DNA of 64,000 nucleotides from contig JAZDKM010000288.1 of assembly GCA_043803085.1 (NCBI GenBank), positions 1 through 64,000 on the forward strand, read 5' to 3'. The translations under genes were made by a program, and so were the position numbers. The notes below the pieces were generated by a model, which searched no databases, had not been told where the DNA came from, and saw only the letters and a list, made by a program, of their open reading frames with translations. The stretch comes from JAAEQG01 sp043803085 (GTDB lineage Bacteria; Planctomycetota; Phycisphaerae; UBA1845). How positions within the stretch are numbered: position 1 is the first letter of the stretch; every line of letters starts with the position of its first letter. Of this stretch, positions 52,001 through 60,640 are shown in pieces.

Positions 52001-55000
52001 GAGTCGCACGCGCATCGAAGCCACGTACGGCGATGACGACCTGACCGTGGGCAACAGCACCATCGCGGAATACTCGATCATCATCATGCGTTACACCGCC
52101 GGCACCTGGGAGGCCCTCGGCGCGCCGGCTGACCGGTACGTCGACCCCGCCAACAATCGCGCGTGGGTCGAGACCAGTCTCCCGCTTCAACCGATTCAAG
52201 GGGTTTTCGGACTGTTCGGCAATGCCTACCCGGTGGCCGCTCTGACGGCATCGCCCTCGGGACCGGTCTGCCCGGATGAGGAGATCACATTCGATGCCAA
52301 TGGGAGCAGCGATCCTGAGGGCAGCGCGCTGACCTATCATTGGATCGTGGACGGTCTGGAGCAGGTGCTTCCCACCTCTTCCAAGATGATCACCCGTTCC
52401 TTCCGCAGTACCGGGAATCACTTCGTTCGCGTGAGCGTCGAGGACGCCTGTGAAGATGGCAATCCCTTCACCGAGACGGGGCTGTCGGACGATGCTCTGG
52501 TCATCGTCACGGTCAAGGCCAATCAGCCGCCGAACATTCCGACTTTGGGCGACAATGATTACCCGCGGTCGTTCGGGGCATACGACGCCGAGGGGGCCAC
52601 CAGTATCACCGTGCAGTGGACGGACGGCGACCCGGACGTAGGCGATACCGTCCTTTCAGACGTGTTTCTGTCGGAGGGAACCAACTTCCAGGGCGTTGAT
52701 CTGGACAATCCCCCGCCGAACGTGGACGTCGTCTCGGACACGCCGGGCACCTCCGCCGTCTTCAACGTGAGCGGCGCAGACAACAAATACTACTGGCGCG
52801 TCCGGGCCACCGACTCGTGCGACGACGAAACCCACAGCCACGTCGGCGAACGCAGTTGGAACTTCAGCCTGGACAATACGCCGCCGGAGTGGTCCGACGC
52901 GGAGGGCATGCAGTTCGCCGTTCTGAACGTGAACTCCAACGGCCATACGATCACGTGCCGCTGGGAGCCGGCTTACGATCCATCGCAGCCGGTGACCTAT
53001 GACCTCTACCGCGAGGCGGGATATCCTCTGATTTGGGGCAGTCCACTGGCTTCGGAGGTTTGCCCCGTGGAGGACGCCGGCAACACGTACTGGGCCCTGG
53101 GATGCGAGATGTCCGAGGTCAACCAGGGGACCCTCTACTCGGTGGGCGTCCGGTCCAAGGACGCGACCGTCCCCTATCCGGGCGTAGCCAACGTGCAGCC
53201 CAACCGCGACGGGAACACGGTGTCCTTCGGCGTCTACGCCACCGCCGGTGACGGAGGCTTCGACGGCGATCTGGACGATCTCGTCATCGACACGGAGGAC
53301 TTGGTCAGCGACGACGGCGGGGGGACCTACACCTTCCACGGTTCCGTGACCATCTCTCCCGGCGACACGCTGACCATCCCCGCCGGCACCACGCTCAAAT
53401 TCGCCCGGAACGTCTGCCTTAACGTCTATGGGACATTGATCGCGCATGGCACGGAGGAAGACCCGATCATCTTCACCGGGGAACTGGCCCAGGACTGCTA
53501 CTGGTACGGCATCACGGCTTCGTTCGATCAGAGCGGTGGAGCAGTCTTGGACCTGAAGTGGTGTAAGGTCCGCCGATCACGCGTGGGCATCCAAGCTTAC
53601 CAGTCCGACGTAACGCTGGAAGACTGCGAAATCCAGGACAGTTGCGGGCGGGGTCTGATGATGATCGGTGGGACCGTGAACGTCACCGGCGGGCGTATCC
53701 ACCACAACAGCGGCAGTGGGATTGGCAGTTTCCATTCGGCCGGAGCCATCGCGGACTGCGAAATCGACAACAACGGCGTGGACGGGATCGAAATCAGCAA
53801 CGATCCGTCTGACCCGGTGGTTCTGATCATCGACGGCTGCCTGGTCCATGATAATACCGACGACGGCATTGGCGTCAGCAATCCCAGCATCCAGAACTTC
53901 ATCACCGACTGCCGAATCTATCAGAATGAAGACGCCGGGATCGAGATCAGCGAGTACTCCTGGGTGCAGCAGCCCGGCCCGGTCATCGACGGCAATCCGG
54001 AGATCAACACGAACAAGTATGGAATCGCCTGTTACAAAATGGCCCAGCCGATCGTGCGCCGCAGTGCCATACGCTTGAACTACGTCGCCGGCGTGTACAC
54101 CAGCAACTCCATGCCCGACCTGGGCAATTGCAACAATGACGGGGCGTGCACGGCCGGCGAGGATCCCGGAACCAACATCATCGCCTGGAACGGCCAGATG
54201 GAAGTTCTGGATGAGCAAGCCACGCTGAACATCTCCGCGGAGGGCAACTGGTGGGGCGTCAGTCCGCCGAACCCCGCGCTCATCGCCGCCAACGTGGACT
54301 TCAACCCGTGGCTGGCGGCGGCCCCCCAAGACGTGGGTGACCCCTCTGATCCGCAGGTGGGCAATCCTGGCTTCGAGGGCCTGATCGGGGTGGTGCCGGA
54401 GGGGTGGCGCTGGTTCCATAGCAGCAACCCCACCGGAGGTTTCGCTGTCACCCAAGCCCCAGGCGGGGCCCCGGAGGGTGTCAACGTGGTATTGCTGAAT
54501 CGCAGTGATCCCGACGGCGATTCCGCCTTGGACAAGGATACGCCGGCGCTGCGCTTCCCCATTGCGGCCGGGCGGGTGTACAAGCTCGAATACGCCGCCC
54601 AGGCATCTATGGCCGGGACCAATCACAGTGCCGCACTGCAGTGGTACGCCGGAACGGCGGATGAAGAATTCATCGCCGACTCACCCGCCAATGTGCCCGA
54701 CGCCCAGAGCAGTTGGGAGTACTTCGGCTTGTCCGCCCGAGCTCCGGCGGTGGCGCAAGGCGACGCCGCGGACGCAACGTATGCCTCCATTGGCTTCTGG
54801 ATCATCGGTACGGGTGAGACGCTTCTGGATGACGTGAGACTGGACGAAGTCACCTACAACCAGAATCGGCTGGTCAACGGCAGCTTTGACAACTCGGCCC
54901 TGCGGGCGGTGAATTGGAGCGTCTTCAATACCCCTCCCACAGGAGCGAACTACGTCGAACTCATCACCACCCCGGGTATCGCCTACGAAGGGCCTTATGT

Positions 55001-57266
55001 GCTGCGTATGTACCGCGGCAGTGCCACGAGCGACTTCGGCATCCAGAGCAGCTCCGTCGCGGTCAAGCCGGCTGAAACCATCCAGGTGAGCCTGGCCGCC
55101 CGCCGGTATTCCTCCCTGGGTGGGTCCTCCCTCAAGCTGAAACTGACCGTGACGGAGTACGATAGCGGGGCACCGGTCGGCGCGCAGGACGTACTCTTGG
55201 GCCCGCATGCCGTTCCCCCCGCAGCGTATCTGGAGTCCTCGGCCTCGTTTACGATGGGGGCCTCTACGGATGCCGTCACTTTGGCCATTCGGATCGTTAA
55301 TTCCGCCGGCGCTCCGTCCGTGGGCGACTATCTCCTCGACGCGATTTCAGTCATCGTGCCGGCGAACGACTGCAACGGCAACGGGGCTGACGACGCCGAC
55401 GACATCGCCGGGGGAGTCAGCCAGGACTGCAACGGCAACGGGACTCCCGACGAATGTGATATTGTCTTTGGTAGCAGCAGCGATTGCCAACCCAACGGCA
55501 TTCCCGACGATTGCGAGACCGACTGCAACAGTAACAACATCCCCGACGATTGCGACATCTCCGCCGGCCTCAGCTCGGACTGCCAGCGCAACGGCACGCC
55601 CGACGAGTGTGAGCCGGATTGCGACGGCGACGACATACCCGACGGCTGCGAGATCGACTGCGATCTGAATGGCACACCCGACGATTGCGAGACCGTGCCG
55701 GACTGCAACACCAACGGTCGCTCCGACGTGTGCGACGTCGGGTGGGGTTTCTCCCTCGATCTCAACGGCAACGGGGTCCCGGACGAATGCGAGCCGGACT
55801 GCAACACCAACGGCCAGCCTGATGATTATGACATCTCTTCGGGAGTCAGTACCGACTGCGACGGCAACGGAACGCCGGATCTGTGCGATTTGCAGAGCGG
55901 CGGTCCGGACTGCAACAGTAATGGCTGGCTTGATGCGTGCGACCTGGCCGGCAATGACTGCGACTCCAACGGACAACCGGACGAATGCCAGGCGGACGCA
56001 GACGGGGATCTGGTGCCCGATCCCTGCGACGTGTGCCCGGGTTTCAATGATGCCGACGACACTGACGGAGACGGCATCCCGGACGCTTGCGACCGATTGG
56101 GCGACGTAGATCACGACAGCGACATCGATCTGGACGACTACAGCAGTCTCTCCGCCTGTCTGGGCGGCCCCGGCGTGTCGGCGCCCCCCCAAGGATGCGC
56201 GCCTGGCGAGTTCGCCTCGGCCGACCTCGACGGCGACGGGGATGTGGATCTCGGCGACTTCGCCTTGCTCCAGCAGGTGTTCACCGGGGCATGCGGGAAC
56301 GGATTCCTCGAGGGTGCTGAGGAGTGCGACGACGGCGGCGAATCCGTTTCCTGTGACATCAACTGCACGGCCGCGTGGTGCGGGGACGGCACAGTGAACG
56401 CGACGTCGGGCGAAGCATGCGACGCGGGCGGCGAATCGCCCACCTGCGACACCGACTGCACGTTCGCGTCCTGCGGCGACGGCACCCTTAACGCAACCGC
56501 AGGTGAAGAATGCGATGCCGGCGGCGAATCGGCCACCTGTGACATCGACTGCACGGCCGCCGTGTGCGGCGACGGCACGCTCAACGTGACCGCCGGTGAG
56601 GAGTGTGACGACGGCGGAGAGTCGGCCACGTGCGATGCCAACTGCACTTTCGCCGTGTGCGGCGACGGCACGCTCAACGTGACCGCCGGTGAGGAGTGTG
56701 ACGACGGCGGAGAGTCGGCCACGTGCGATGCCAATTGCACCTTCGCCTCCTGCGGTGACGGCACGCTCAACCCCACGGCCGGTGAGCAATGCGACGACGG
56801 CAACCAGATCGACGGCGATGGCTGCTCCTCCACCTGCCAGATCGAAGCACAGCCGCTGCCGGAGTGCGTCATTCCATTCGGACCGGGGCCGGGGTGGTGT
56901 CCGAATATCGCGCCGGTGTGCGGCGCCCTATTTGCTCCTGGCGGAGGAGACTGTGTGGAGTACCAGCCCTGCGCCACCACGCCGCCGTTTGCGTATCGCG
57001 TGGAGGCCCCGTTCGTCATTGCGCTGGGGGGCGACTTGAACCGGCTTTCCGTCATGTTCTCGGGCTTCCAAGGCACCCAGGGCGTCATGCAGTTCTTTGA
57101 TGCCTTGGGAGCGGAGGTGGGCCCGCCGCTGTTCACCAACGGCGATTGCCAATCCGGGCCGCCGCTGCCTCAATACGTCATCTTCAGCCGATCCGTACGG
57201 ACCATCCAGGTGACGGCCATGGGCGGGCCGGTCTGGATCGACACGTTCCACGTAAACCCGCCGTAG
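49074..57266 (+). CDS. giant secreted multidomain protein (FG-GAP, PKD, beta-helix, Ca-repeats, dockerin-like, Cys-rich repeats)
   Basis: The 2730-residue product has a long signal region ending LLSAHPAAA near residue 60. Domains in order: six FG-GAP-like repeats (residues about 145-450; GDFDGDGDDEIV type) and an unassigned S/T-patterned region (475-795). PKD domains follow near 800-885 and 1050-1145, then fibronectin-like sequence (1150-1380) and a right-handed beta-helix (1395-1745; LEDCEIQDSC, GRIHHNSGSGIG). Next are two carbohydrate-binding-like beta-sandwiches (1760-2092), about 14 DCNGNGTPDEC calcium repeats (2097-2345), a paired dockerin-like segment (2342-2405) and six 31-residue Cys-rich repeats (CGDGTLNVTAGEECDDGG). 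A unique C-terminal domain completes it. The ATG at 49074 has a GGGAGG site. No catalytic motif is recognised; adhesion or matrix binding is likely. Confidence 0.85.
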   Translation: MFVANRWGEEHSGFAALRSWCSWRRHGGAARAGLIGHGVLMACWTLLSAHPAAAVGPCDLDANGTTTGEECRQCCDVDPACPLASDPTLSSRSRSHLPEDEIVLTRSYTQWLTTTHALTIHDADDLPGGNPELPGYPKTSGDKLWAALDCGDFDGDDDDEIVMAKYKFFLLEVDGIFVRDYLESGAGAFSYDGPKLDVLLDVAAGDFNGDGDDEIVVVRPDGILLKPQVRIIDPLAGPAGAYDASSTDWVTGRWLTWTRVTAGDFDGDGDDEIVLVGPDQSNPFRTAVSVIDPGDPGPNGYRWTADPDIGDWLGDAATGDFDGDGVDELAVVRPYAITQIYKLPVKGSTGQAQGAATVEWTREDPNMSYLAIGAGDLDGDGDAELVLSQVWDRDWPDGDQVEYQILDALDPDALPYPARNVLVPEPDIPWHDLALGDLNGDGYRLGLIWKDSFTQASFPTAILFTPPALEGGHVVGGDREAIAGAKFSHQKELSSSNTVKVGLGISNELAVEGDLQVAKIKASVEVAYRHELQNTQNNKSWVIEEAPYDADLANPVGLVVYQDIDYRLERYRILSGNPPQPLLLDGEPQCVEFVYPTRVHEGTEIGYDDFFWGDTGTNGLFYDTFGVETADALVGTSGIWTDYDNHTAGDPLSYADNVLGGESDLFGVKTQTISEQTEIGAGSAPLIWEIGESQQDCTLETNSWNVKVKVGGSGKLGPVSVSDTVTLGFDWATSEGQCAEDKTRIQGSLRINRLKDDDFEYRDTTEFFLSPDPDAEDDSGPPGTVIIAHTADQFGVGYCKPQASLKITTTLPVDTNEEICFDASDSTEPQGENLTYAWDWNYNGTFTASPGDTGETACHTYGTPGTYRVAVRVTDAGGNGLCDSGSVSLSDLAVREFGVGGWECKTCDDLSTPSCDGDQTIKACVKLAEGVGGESWTTNPHLVSNPDPNPNPHPGNCYSKLGVFFEFVTPYQTSDVSRTRIEATYGDDDLTVGNSTIAEYSIIIMRYTAGTWEALGAPADRYVDPANNRAWVETSLPLQPIQGVFGLFGNAYPVAALTASPSGPVCPDEEITFDANGSSDPEGSALTYHWIVDGLEQVLPTSSKMITRSFRSTGNHFVRVSVEDACEDGNPFTETGLSDDALVIVTVKANQPPNIPTLGDNDYPRSFGAYDAEGATSITVQWTDGDPDVGDTVLSDVFLSEGTNFQGVDLDNPPPNVDVVSDTPGTSAVFNVSGADNKYYWRVRATDSCDDETHSHVGERSWNFSLDNTPPEWSDAEGMQFAVLNVNSNGHTITCRWEPAYDPSQPVTYDLYREAGYPLIWGSPLASEVCPVEDAGNTYWALGCEMSEVNQGTLYSVGVRSKDATVPYPGVANVQPNRDGNTVSFGVYATAGDGGFDGDLDDLVIDTEDLVSDDGGGTYTFHGSVTISPGDTLTIPAGTTLKFARNVCLNVYGTLIAHGTEEDPIIFTGELAQDCYWYGITASFDQSGGAVLDLKWCKVRRSRVGIQAYQSDVTLEDCEIQDSCGRGLMMIGGTVNVTGGRIHHNSGSGIGSFHSAGAIADCEIDNNGVDGIEISNDPSDPVVLIIDGCLVHDNTDDGIGVSNPSIQNFITDCRIYQNEDAGIEISEYSWVQQPGPVIDGNPEINTNKYGIACYKMAQPIVRRSAIRLNYVAGVYTSNSMPDLGNCNNDGACTAGEDPGTNIIAWNGQMEVLDEQATLNISAEGNWWGVSPPNPALIAANVDFNPWLAAAPQDVGDPSDPQVGNPGFEGLIGVVPEGWRWFHSSNPTGGFAVTQAPGGAPEGVNVVLLNRSDPDGDSALDKDTPALRFPIAAGRVYKLEYAAQASMAGTNHSAALQWYAGTADEEFIADSPANVPDAQSSWEYFGLSARAPAVAQGDAADATYASIGFWIIGTGETLLDDVRLDEVTYNQNRLVNGSFDNSALRAVNWSVFNTPPTGANYVELITTPGIAYEGPYVLRMYRGSATSDFGIQSSSVAVKPAETIQVSLAARRYSSLGGSSLKLKLTVTEYDSGAPVGAQDVLLGPHAVPPAAYLESSASFTMGASTDAVTLAIRIVNSAGAPSVGDYLLDAISVIVPANDCNGNGADDADDIAGGVSQDCNGNGTPDECDIVFGSSSDCQPNGIPDDCETDCNSNNIPDDCDISAGLSSDCQRNGTPDECEPDCDGDDIPDGCEIDCDLNGTPDDCETVPDCNTNGRSDVCDVGWGFSLDLNGNGVPDECEPDCNTNGQPDDYDISSGVSTDCDGNGTPDLCDLQSGGPDCNSNGWLDACDLAGNDCDSNGQPDECQADADGDLVPDPCDVCPGFNDADDTDGDGIPDACDRLGDVDHDSDIDLDDYSSLSACLGGPGVSAPPQGCAPGEFASADLDGDGDVDLGDFALLQQVFTGACGNGFLEGAEECDDGGESVSCDINCTAAWCGDGTVNATSGEACDAGGESPTCDTDCTFASCGDGTLNATAGEECDAGGESATCDIDCTAAVCGDGTLNVTAGEECDDGGESATCDANCTFAVCGDGTLNVTAGEECDDGGESATCDANCTFASCGDGTLNPTAGEQCDDGNQIDGDGCSSTCQIEAQPLPECVIPFGPGPGWCPNIAPVCGALFAPGGGDCVEYQPCATTPPFAYRVEAPFVIALGGDLNRLSVMFSGFQGTQGVMQFFDALGAEVGPPLFTNGDCQSGPPLPQYVIFSRSVRTIQVTAMGGPVWIDTFHVNPP
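56562..56747 (+). repeat. near-perfect 93-base tandem duplication inside the giant gene
   Basis: Units 56562-56654 and 56655-56747 differ at only a few positions near their 3' ends. Each encodes one 31-residue Cys-rich repeat. The four other repeats of the array are clearly more diverged. Confidence 0.85.
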
Positions 57267-57301
57267 GACCTGCCGAAAGGGTCTGACCAACGTTATCGGC
57301 C

Positions 57302-57328
57302 AAGGGCCGCCCCTCGCGGGCGGCCCTT
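57302..57328 (+). terminator. strong hairpin terminator after the giant gene
   Basis: AAGGGCCGCCC and GGGCGGCCCTT form a perfect 11-base stem with a CTCGC loop, followed by TC and a short T/C stretch. It lies 36 bases after the stop and separates the giant gene from the ECF sigma gene. Confidence 0.8.
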
Positions 57329-57390
57329 TCCGTTGCGCACGTGTCAATAACTCCACCGCCCACGTCTATTCATCTACGGAGGAGACCGCG

Positions 57391-58038
57391 ATGCACTTAT
57401 CGGTCGAGACAAGACTCCAGCCCGTTCGGCGGGTAGAATCCGTAGGGAAAAAGGCCGTCGCCATGATGCCGACGCGTTCCAGTCTGTTGCTGCGTATCAA
57501 ACGGGCCGATGATTCGGTCGCGTGGCTGGAGTTCGACCGTCTTTACCGCCCGCTGATGTTTCGCTACGCTCGGGCCTGGGGGGTGAGTCACGAGGACGCC
57601 GAAGACATCGTACAGCAGTGCATGACCACGATCACCCGCAACATCTCCCACTTTGCCTACTCACGTGAGAAGGGCGGGTTCAAGGCCTGGCTGCGCACCA
57701 CCGTGGACAACGCGGTCAAGAACCACTTTCGCAAGCGCGGCATGGTGCAGGCCAAGACCGCCCAACTCGCGGCCACGCCGGCGCCGGAAGAATCCCCGGC
57801 GGAACTGTGGGAGACCCATTGGGAGCAGGAACACCTTTCATTCTGTCTGGAGCAGTGCCGAACGGAAGTGACCGCCCAAACCTTCCAGGCGTTCCACTTG
57901 TACGTGCTCGAGGAATGGGCACCGGAGAAGGTGGCCGAGGCGGTGAATGTGTCCGTGGACAAGGTCTATCGCGCCAAAGCGCGCGTATTGAGGCGGGTAC
58001 GCGAGAAGATGGCCGAGGTCGTCGCCGCCACGGAGTAG
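57391..58038 (+). CDS. RNA polymerase sigma factor, ECF type, paired with a kinase
   Basis: The 215-residue product has region 2 (SVAWLEFDRLYRPLMFRYARA, HEDAEDIVQQCMTTI and FKAWLRTTVDNAVKNHFRKR) and region 4 (WAPEKVAEAVNVSVDKVYR). The ATG at 57391 has a GGAGGAGA site; a weaker alternative is the ATG pair at 57463. The kinase gene follows after 16 bases. Planctomycete ECF groups of this type are typically encoded next to Ser/Thr kinases, which are thought to control them by phosphorylation. It could act on the giant gene upstream, but that is speculation. Confidence 0.9.
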   Translation: MHLSVETRLQPVRRVESVGKKAVAMMPTRSSLLLRIKRADDSVAWLEFDRLYRPLMFRYARAWGVSHEDAEDIVQQCMTTITRNISHFAYSREKGGFKAWLRTTVDNAVKNHFRKRGMVQAKTAQLAATPAPEESPAELWETHWEQEHLSFCLEQCRTEVTAQTFQAFHLYVLEEWAPEKVAEAVNVSVDKVYRAKARVLRRVREKMAEVVAATE

Positions 58039-58054
58039 CCTCCTGAAGCTGGGC

Positions 58055-60532
58055 ATGTCCGCTTGTCCGAGCCAGGTCGACTTGCAGCGCTACGTCGAAG
58101 GTCGGATGCTCTCTGACCAGGGTCGTGAACTCGAGCAGCATCTAGTCGCATGCGACCACTGTCGAGCCGAGCGGGACCACTTTCGGGCCGACGAGGAAGT
58201 GGCCGCCCGGCTTCGCACGGCCTTCCGCAGTCGCACCCTCCGTGCTCCGGTCGATACGCCCCTCGAACCCGAGCCCTCGCTTCCGCCGACTCACGCCATC
58301 CCAGGGTACACTATTCAACAGGAGATCGCCCGGGGCGGCATGGGCGTGGTCTACAAGGCCGTCCAGGAAAGCACCCACCGCACGGTGGCCCTCAAAGTCA
58401 TGTTGGAAGGGCCGTTTGCGTCGCCGTCGGCCCGCCAGCGGTTCCAGCGTGAGGTGGAACTCGCTGCCGCGCTCGAACACCCCAACATCGTGCCCATCTT
58501 CGATTCCGGCCGGCACGGCGACCACCACTACTTCGCCATGCAGTATGTGGACGGTGTGCCGCTGAACCGCCATCTGGAAACCAACGCGCTTCCCATCAGC
58601 GAGCGTCTGAAGCTGTTTCTGCAAATCTGCGCCGCGGTCAACTACGCCCACCAGCGCGGCGTCATTCACCGTGATCTCAAACCCTCGAACGTCATGGTCG
58701 CGGGGCAAGGGCACGTCCACGTGCTCGACTTCGGCTTGGCCAAGATCATCGCCAGCGTACGGCCGGAGGCCGCCAACGGTGCCCCCGTCAAGTCTTCCGC
58801 CGAGGCCCGGCATGCCCTGGTGTCCATCACGGGGCAGATCCTCGGCACCCTCCCTTACATGTCTCCCGAACAGGTCTCCGGGGTGCCGCTCGATATCGAC
58901 GTGCGGGCGGACGTTTACGCGCTGGGAGTGATCCTTTTTGAAATGCTGACCGGCGATTTCCCCTACGACGTCGGCGAATCCCTTTCGCAGACCCTGCGGA
59001 ACATCACCGACGCCCCGCCGCGTTCTCCGACCGCCCTGACCAAAAACCGCCCCGCTGACCAGCGCATCGACCGCGAACTGGAAGCCATCGTGCTCAAAAC
59101 GCTGTCCAAGTCCAAGGAACACCGCTATCAGAGCGTGGGCGAACTGGCCGCCGACCTCGAACGCTACCTCAAGGGCGAGGCGGTCGAAGCCAGACGCAAT
59201 AGCCGGTTGTACATCCTGCGCAAAACGCTCTCGCGGCACCGGCCCTACGTGGCAGCGGTCGTCCTGGTGTTCGTAGCGGCATGTACGGCCGCGCTGGTCA
59301 GCTTCCGCATGTATGTTCAGATGGTTGAATTGAACCGCTCCCACGCCCGCGCCGCCGGTCTGGAGGCCGAGTTGGCCCTGAGCCAGGGTCTGCACCGCGA
59401 GGCCCTGGAGAAGGCCGAACAGGCCCTCCAGCTCGATCCCCACCTCAGTGAAGCCCAACTCTTGCGGGCTAACACCCTGCTGCTGATGGACCGCAGGGAT
59501 GAGGCCAAGGCTTATCTCGAACACCTTCTAGAAGTCGACCCGCAATCGTGGGCCGCCCACTACGCCTTAGCGGAAGTGGACGCCGCCGACCCCGAGAAGG
59601 CGCGCTTCCATCAGCAGCGCGTGCTGGCCCTGCGTCCCAATACCGCCGAAGCCTACTACGCCAGTTCGATCGCCACTCCGGACGATGAGGCACTCGAATG
59701 GCTGAGCAAGGCGTTGGCTTGCAACCCCATGCACTATGAGTCACGGGTGCGCCGGGCGCGACTCTACATGCGCAGTCACCGATGGGATGCGGCTCTGGCC
59801 GACGCGGAGGTGGCCATGCGCGTCCGCCCGGGCGATTTTCAGGGGTGGTGGTGGAGGGGCGAAGTCTTGTTGCGTTACCGAGAGTATGCCGCCGCCATTC
59901 AACTCTTCAATGAAGCGATCAAGCTCAAGCCCACCAATGCCGGCCTTTACTATCCGCGGGCCACGGCCTACCGCAGGCTCCGCGAGTATCACAAAGCGAT
60001 AGAAGACTACAGCGTGGCTCTGAAGCTTGGGCCGGCCAATACCGGAGGCCCGTGGCTCCCCTATCATCGCGCGACCCTGTACTGGATCGTAGGCGACTAC
60101 GAGGCCGCCCTGTCCGACTATGATCGGTTCGGCGAGCTGCACCCGGCGCCCTTCTGGTCCGATGCACGTCGCTATCTCATCCTCCAGGCACTGAACCGCG
60201 ATGAAGAGGCCCAAAGCCATCTCGAGCAGGCCTATGCCCGGACCCCGCCGACCGACTGGCTCGGATGCGTATTCGAGCTTCTGCTCGGCCGACGCTCACC
60301 CGAGGACCTGCTGGCCCTGGCCGACACCGATGAAAAGAGGTGTGAAGCGACTTACTATATTGCCGAGCGCAAGCTCCTGGAGGGTGATCGAGAGGGTGCC
60401 CGCCAGTCTTACGAAGCGTGCCTGGCCACCGGCGTGGATCGCTACATCATCCCCGGCGAAATCACCCCCTCCAGCGAATACGAACTCTCCGAATGGCGTC
60501 GTGCCACTCTCTTCGCCGGCCCATCCCCGTAG
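58055..60532 (+). CDS. Ser/Thr kinase with N-terminal anti-sigma-like zinc motif and C-terminal TPRs
   Basis: The 825-residue product starts with a ZAS-like HLVACDHC (HxxxCxxC, residues 29-36), the motif of zinc-binding anti-sigma domains. The kinase domain has ARGGMGVVYKA near residue 92, VALKVM near 113, HRDLKPSN near 204, DFGLA near 225 and GTLPYMSPEQ. A membrane helix lies near 400 (YVAAVVLVFVAACTAALVSF). At least seven TPR-like repeats follow outside the membrane (residues about 440-760). All catalytic residues are present. The ECF gene 16 bases upstream is the obvious partner for the zinc motif. Confidence 0.92.
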   Translation: MSACPSQVDLQRYVEGRMLSDQGRELEQHLVACDHCRAERDHFRADEEVAARLRTAFRSRTLRAPVDTPLEPEPSLPPTHAIPGYTIQQEIARGGMGVVYKAVQESTHRTVALKVMLEGPFASPSARQRFQREVELAAALEHPNIVPIFDSGRHGDHHYFAMQYVDGVPLNRHLETNALPISERLKLFLQICAAVNYAHQRGVIHRDLKPSNVMVAGQGHVHVLDFGLAKIIASVRPEAANGAPVKSSAEARHALVSITGQILGTLPYMSPEQVSGVPLDIDVRADVYALGVILFEMLTGDFPYDVGESLSQTLRNITDAPPRSPTALTKNRPADQRIDRELEAIVLKTLSKSKEHRYQSVGELAADLERYLKGEAVEARRNSRLYILRKTLSRHRPYVAAVVLVFVAACTAALVSFRMYVQMVELNRSHARAAGLEAELALSQGLHREALEKAEQALQLDPHLSEAQLLRANTLLLMDRRDEAKAYLEHLLEVDPQSWAAHYALAEVDAADPEKARFHQQRVLALRPNTAEAYYASSIATPDDEALEWLSKALACNPMHYESRVRRARLYMRSHRWDAALADAEVAMRVRPGDFQGWWWRGEVLLRYREYAAAIQLFNEAIKLKPTNAGLYYPRATAYRRLREYHKAIEDYSVALKLGPANTGGPWLPYHRATLYWIVGDYEAALSDYDRFGELHPAPFWSDARRYLILQALNRDEEAQSHLEQAYARTPPTDWLGCVFELLLGRRSPEDLLALADTDEKRCEATYYIAERKLLEGDREGARQSYEACLATGVDRYIIPGEITPSSEYELSEWRRATLFAGPSP

Positions 60533-60549
60533 ATAGCATGGGCTCGTAG

Positions 60550-60567
60550 GGTCCGCGCTCGCGGACC
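60550..60567. repeat. GGTCCGC stem-loop, second copy
   Basis: GGTCCGC/GCGGACC with a GCTC loop and the flanks CGTA and A are identical to 31938-31961. A TCTCTGCGTTCTCCGCGATC tract of the CGGAGAACGCAGAG type follows at 60589-60610. Both lie between converging genes. Confidence 0.75.
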
Positions 60568-60640
60568 ATTCTTCGCTAATCTCGATTCTCTCTGCGTTCT
60601 CCGCGATCCCTGTGGTTCGATGAATCCCCTGGGGAAGCCA

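Noticed and set aside
55347..56789. 480-codon minus-strand frame opposite the calcium and Cys-rich repeats
   Set aside because: It only mirrors the repeats of the giant gene (GRLSAVVTLLTGGHVERAV repeats) and has no start context.
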